Part shown: positions 58,801 to 64,000 of the stretch, one piece after another
Layout of the letters: each line of letters starts with the position of its first letter
Numbering within the stretch: the stretch's first letter is position 1
Assembly: GCA_008694505.1 (NCBI GenBank)
Contig: VZDJ01007753.1
Location: 20,770,606-20,834,605, forward strand
Length of the DNA stretch: 64,000 nt
Origin: Cyanoderma ruficeps
Lineage: Eukaryota; Chordata; Aves; Passeriformes; Timaliidae
Direction of reading: 5' to 3'
Notes under the pieces: model-generated
Told to the model about the DNA's origin: nothing
Databases searched by the model: none
What the model saw: the letters and a program-made list of their open reading frames with translations, nothing else
Translations under genes and position numbers: made by a program

Positions 58801-61800
58801 TTTTAGTCTATTTTCAGACTGAAAGCTGAAAATTCATTATTTCAATGATAGCGAAATCTTCTTGAGGTCATAAATGGGCTGAGGCATTTTAATTTATTTT
58901 GTTTCTGTGTTTCAAAAGCCATAAAGGATTATTCATCCTCTTTCATAATAAATATTGATTTTTCAGGAAAACTGGTTCACTTTTGAATTACAAGGTTATT
59001 CCTTCAATTATGCTGTCAGTAACATTTATGTAATACCTTGTTTCTAATAAGGCTATAAAGATTAATGACAGAATAACTTTCTGCAGAAAAACAAGTGGAA
59101 CTTTAGCTAGTTAGCTCATTTACTGATGATGCACAAAACATCATTTGTATTGTGTGTTTGGTTCTGCATGGCTGGTAGGAATAAAAATTAATTAGTGTCA
59201 TTCAGTCAAGGGCAAAAGGTAGTGGATATGCAACAGAAAGAAAACCTTTTGTGGCATTTTTCCAACAAAAATGAATTTTCAACTGATTCTTTTAATTTGA
59301 ATACAAACATTAAAAAAGTAATATAACAGGTGGTGAAACTCATTTGCAAACACATCAAGTAAAAAAGGAAAAAGGTTTTTTAAAGGAATATTTTTTCTTT
59401 ATGAAATATTAGAATGTTGTCCTCAGAAGTTCTCTGGTTTTTTTAAGGGTCTTCTTGTTGTCTGGTACACACAGGTGTGGGCTTTCATTGTGTTTCAGAA
59501 TGGAGAATAGGACACCCAAGCTCACAGTCTGGTGTGCAGGGCACAGGACTGCTATTTACCATGCAGATGCATGAAGAATCCAATTAAATACTTGGGAGCA
59601 ATACTTTCCATTCCTGGGATCAGAACAGAGTAAGACTTGAAACATACTTCTGGCATTAGAGAGGAGTGTTTCTTTTCCTACCAGTTGTTTTCCCAGTCAT
59701 CTGTGGATATGGTTGAGAATGCTTCAGCTTGGCAGGTGAGAAATGCATAAGCTGAATTAATAAAGAGTGTCCAAAGAAATTTGAGGTCAAACCTCCTAAT
59801 GAGCCTGTATTTTTGCCATGCAAAACATTCTCTCTTAGAAAGAGGAGGAGCTCAGATGAGAGGTGGAGCTCAGATGAGAGATGGAGCCATTATTAAAGTT
59901 AGTGAAAGACAGGGTTATGGTGGAATAAGTACAGCATCCATCATCATATTTACCAAAAGTGATGAGAATTGAACTATGGTGTTATTGCCAGGTTTGTGAA
60001 AAAGTTTGCTTCATAAAAAAATACCTCTACCTGTAGCTTTGTAAGGGTCCCCCACATTAGACGTGAGCATCTACAGGCAATCACTAGAGATTCCTAGAGG
60101 AACTTTTCCTGAAATAATCTCATTTTTGTTTTTGAATTGTAGTGTTGATACTCTCTATTTTCTTCTGGTTTGTTTTTCTGCTACATCTACTCACATGGTA
60201 TTTGCACAGAATTTTTTCACTTCTTTTTGCCCTTGGTTTTTATGAAGACTACAAGAGTCTTGTTGAAATTGCAGTAGCAAGATCTACTGAGCTGGTGCTG
60301 GCAGAAATAATTGTATACATCACTTGTTCTTTAAAGTGTTTCACTGGTAGCAACCAATTATTTCTATCACCAGGTAGGTGCCTAATGGTGGAGAGGTCAT
60401 TCGTCCTGGAAAGACCTGATCAAACTTCTGTGCTTTCTTTGTAATACGCTTAAAACTTATTTTATTGTTAGGGTTTTTTTTTTTTTCCAAAAATTGTAAG
60501 TGTACACTGAGGAGAGTATTAGAAGGTTTTTATAGAATCCAACACCGTTCACTGCAAATACAAGAGTTCAACATAATTGTTTACAGCTGTTTAACTAGGA
60601 AAAAAAGATGATTGAATAAAATGTCCAAAGGGTCTGAATAGCTCTTCATGAAAAGAGTCATCTTAAATCCCATTAACTAACACCAAAAGTCACCTGCTGC
60701 TTTCAACCCTCTTCATCAGTATCACATAGTAAAGAAACACATTTATAGAATTCTGCCTCTCAATCAAATTTGTTGATTACAAAAAATCTGCATGTTCTTG
60801 TTCATAGATTGTGCTTCTTTATGCGTCTTTTTAACATGACAGAATACATTTGCCTTCTGAATCTCATTAAGTGCCTTTACAGCTTTGCAGTCCCTCGTTA
60901 GCCTTTTTTAATCTTCTTGAACATTGTTCAAATTCGATAGCTTTTTTTTTAAACTAAATACACTTTATAAATTTGTTTCTTTGCAAAACATGATTACATC
61001 TAAAAAGATTAAAATTTCTAACTTATTTAAGCACTGTTTATTAGTTTGTTGTTTGGGGGTTTTTAATGGTGTTTTATTGTCTATTCTCTCCTTATGTATT
61101 TTTCATACTTGATATATATAGTTTATGTTTACATGCTTCTACATCCTAACAATTCCTTTACATTCCAAGTTAGGAATTTGAATAGGAAAGTGTTTCTGCA
61201 ATAAGAATATGATGTGGTTTATCAACAGAAATCTGAACCAGGAATTAGGCTCTACTGTATTTACTATATTTAGCAGTGCTTACTTCCTTCAATTAGCTTC
61301 TTTATGAACAAAATATAGACTAAAGTTACCAGTGCAGCCAGGTTCCATTCCTACCTGTGCAAAAATACATGCACACCTCCGAAGATCTTGCTCTGCTATA
61401 GTGTTCCTTCTGAAGGCAACTTTAGTATTCCTTCTCCAGCCAGGGCAAAGGGGTATTGGTCTCAGCAGAGGAGCACAGAGAGCATGACTGCAGATATGGA
61501 TGATGAAAAACTCCCAGCCTACACCGTAGGAATGTACTTTTAGCCTGTGTATGGCCTGGTGCTGCTGTGGCACTTTAGCCCACTGTATTGGGGGGTTGTC
61601 TGAGTGACCATCATCTGCATCCCAAGTGTGCCATAGACATGCAATACTCCAGTAGCCAGGAAAGGGCATTTAGCCAACAGGACTGAAGCAAGGGTAAGTA
61701 GGAGTTTAAACTATAACCCTGAGATCTGTGCATGAACTTCCCTTAATTTCTAAATTCTACAGCTTTTTCAGAACTATGTGTTCAGGTTTTCTAGTCTGTA

Positions 61801-64000
61801 CAAGTTCTTAGACTATAAGTTCAAAACACCATAACACCATAGTTCCTTAAAATCTTTCGGTAGTCATTGAGCAATCTGACTAATTCTTATGATATGATCT
61901 CAACCTCTCTCCTGGGGAGAGCTGTGGGCAGTAAAATGTGTTGTTTTGACAGAATTTTTTTTGCTCCCACCCTATCCACCCCCTGTGTATTATTCATGTT
62001 GCTATCAATTTTCCTTAAACAGTAGGATCAAGAAACTAAGTCACGTACTTAGTGCGAGACAGTGAAATCTGTGATAAACATAATTTCCAGGAGAGATTGA
62101 TTCTACAGTCATTTTCAAAGGCACATGTTAGAGTGGCGGGATATATGTGTTTTGGTTTGATGCTGTTCTTTTCCTTGGGCTCATCATGAGACTGAGAATT
62201 TACTTTGTTTCCTTAAAGCTTGCCTTATGTTTTGAAGCATTCTTTTCATTATTCTTCCAAGCCCCCCTCCCCCTCCTTTTTTTTAGCATTGCTACTGAGC
62301 TGTGAGCTTGCTAAAGAGCAACAGAAGTCACAGAATCTCTCTTTGGAAATGAGATGGTTGCCATGGCAATGCTTCCAGCTGCTTCTTGTCCCAGTTGAGA
62401 AAATAATTTTTAGACTCCTATATTACAAGATTAATCTATAATGTTTAAAACTAAATCAGGTAGCTAATTGATTTAAAATTATGATCAACATATTTCTTTT
62501 AAAATATCTTTGGGCTGATAATAACCTGAAATTCTTGACTCAAATATTTGTGCAGGTACTTCTCAAATATTTTTTTCTATTTGTTCAAGTACTTAAGGTA
62601 AAACAGGTGCATTCAGATGGCAAATATTTTCAACTCACTGATTTTACTAGATGTGTTTTTGTAGTAGAAATTATCCTGAAAGCTGACTGCTACCTTGATA
62701 GGTAGTGTTTAAAATGTGACTCTGAGTTTGACTCATACTTTGCAATATGCCAAATCCGGATCAGATCTGAAATGCTAGATACTTTTAAAGTTTATTTTCT
62801 TTAAACTACAGACAGTTGATGAATTGATTTGATTTCTTTCTTGACCAGTCTTTACTGGCTGCTTTTTATCAGCTTACCATCCCCTGCTTGGTTTTTTTTG
62901 GGTTGTTTTTTTTTTTAGTTATCCTATTTTATGTATTTTGAAAGGCATCTTACTGTTCTTTATTTTGCGTAGCTTTTCCCCCTTTTTAAAAGATACGACC
63001 AATGAAATCCTCTGGGACCTCCTTCACTTCTGAAATGTAATTGTAAATGGTTCAGAGAGGACTTTTGCTAGATTGTAAGGTACATACAGAATTTTATCTG
63101 TCATTCCCACTTTGAAAATACTTAACTACTTCAATATTGTTGAGATGTTTTTCACTTAATCTGGCCTCCAGTCCTACTCCTTCATTAAAATTAATTTCAT
63201 TAAGTATCTGATCATTGTTTATGAAGTCTGCAACAAAAAAACCTGTGCCATTTGCCCTTCTCCCTCATAAAATAATGGGGTTTTGGGCTTAACTTCTTTT
63301 TATGTCCAATCCATTCACAGAATATTTGTTGGGTTTTTATGTCTCTTGATAGAGGTAACCTTTTTAACCTCTAATTTTATCATGATTGTTTATTGTGTTA
63401 TCCCTATATAGTCACTCTTAGGATTGTCCTTCGACTCCACTTGCTTACACAACTTCATTCCGACTTTCAGATTTTTAATTAACTTTTTAGCCAGACTTTT
63501 TGCGTTCTTACTATGGTTCCTGTCTTTCTTCATGAGAAATAATTTGTCATTTTTTCTTCACTATACCTTATATTAATTGCCAGCCTGCGCAAAGAGCCTG
63601 TCTCTCTCAGACTGTTAGCAAGAGAGGATAGAAGATGGTTGCCTAAGTTTACTGGTCTGCCTTTTATTTTTTCAAAAATATTGTCCTTACAATGCTGCAC
63701 ATACTTTTCCCCAGAATCACGAATTCTACTATCTTAAGATAGGTGTCACCTAATTGGCATTCCATGCAAGCATTCTCTGACAGTTTTCACCTGTAGTGTT
63801 CATATCTGGAAATTTTCACCACCTTTACAATTTAAAAAAATCAATTACCAGATGTTTCCTATCATACTGTTTTTCAAAGCTACCTGTTTTTCATTACCAC
63901 CAGTCTTAACTGTCAGCTAACCAAACAGTTATTTGCAGCACCTTCCATGATGATGGTTTTGATTGTATTTTTCCAGTTAGGTCATTGTTTTTGTTGACAG
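55822..64000. other. Gene-free AT-rich region to the window end
   Basis: No CHRM5 coding exon (a single exon of about 1.6 kb that should be obvious) on either strand, so that neighbour lies outside or is elsewhere. The minus-strand open frame 61289-61669 (126 aa) is unassigned; see findings. Confidence 0.45.
59847..59882. repeat. 18-bp tandem duplication
   Basis: GGAGCTCAGATGAGAGGT followed directly by a copy with one change (GAT at the end). A simple local duplication. Confidence 0.85.

Noticed and set aside
53600..64000. CHRM5, expected beyond EMC7
   Set aside because: Its large single coding exon would appear as a long open frame; no frame here exceeds 126 codons.

Overview
The window is vertebrate nuclear DNA, almost certainly from a bird and probably a songbird. 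It is AT-rich with long introns and three sharp GC-rich islands. It carries several CR1 LINE fragments in both orientations, with the avian CR1 3' end made of ATTCTATG/ATTCTGTG-type repeats. It also holds a solo LTR of a type I know from passerine genomes. No bacterial-style operons, CRISPR arrays or tRNA/rRNA genes are visible. Two single-base gaps (N) lie at 7129 and 15055.

Two protein-coding genes can be read exon by exon, both on the + strand. KATNBL1 (katanin regulatory subunit B1-like 1) has a CpG-island promoter and non-coding first exon near 15.0 kb and nine coding exons from 23153 to 29225 (303 aa). EMC7 (ER membrane protein complex subunit 7) has five coding exons from 45723 to 52826 (242 aa) behind a second CpG island. 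All joins keep the reading frame and use GT-AG introns, so both look intact. The tandem order KATNBL1 then EMC7 matches human 15q14. The next mammalian neighbours (EMC4/SLC12A6 on one side, CHRM5 on the other) are not recognisable here.

Layout: 1-10.86 kb gene-free, with two CR1 pieces. 10.87-11.11 kb is an orphan CpG island with an 11-bp minisatellite and a CTCF-like site. 13.05 kb has a short interstitial telomeric array. 13.63-14.67 kb is a 1-kb CR1 fragment ending just before the KATNBL1 promoter island (14.75-15.30 kb). 15.1-23.1 kb is KATNBL1 intron 1 with an antisense CR1. 23.1-29.2 kb holds the KATNBL1 coding exons, followed by a possibly long 3' UTR. 34-45.5 kb is intergenic with one CR1 and a CTCF-like site. 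45.6-53.1 kb is EMC7. 53.3-64 kb is intergenic with one CR1, one hairpin-forming inverted repeat and one solo LTR.

The two genes share no pathway that the sequence shows: KATNBL1 acts with katanin on microtubules, and EMC7 in membrane-protein insertion at the ER. I did not find a convincing undescribed system. The most interesting signals are regulatory: the orphan island, a divergent pair of CTCF-like motifs flanking a CR1/telomeric-repeat segment, a CHR-like cell-cycle element and an overlapping uORF at KATNBL1, and a 13-bp GC-box array at EMC7.
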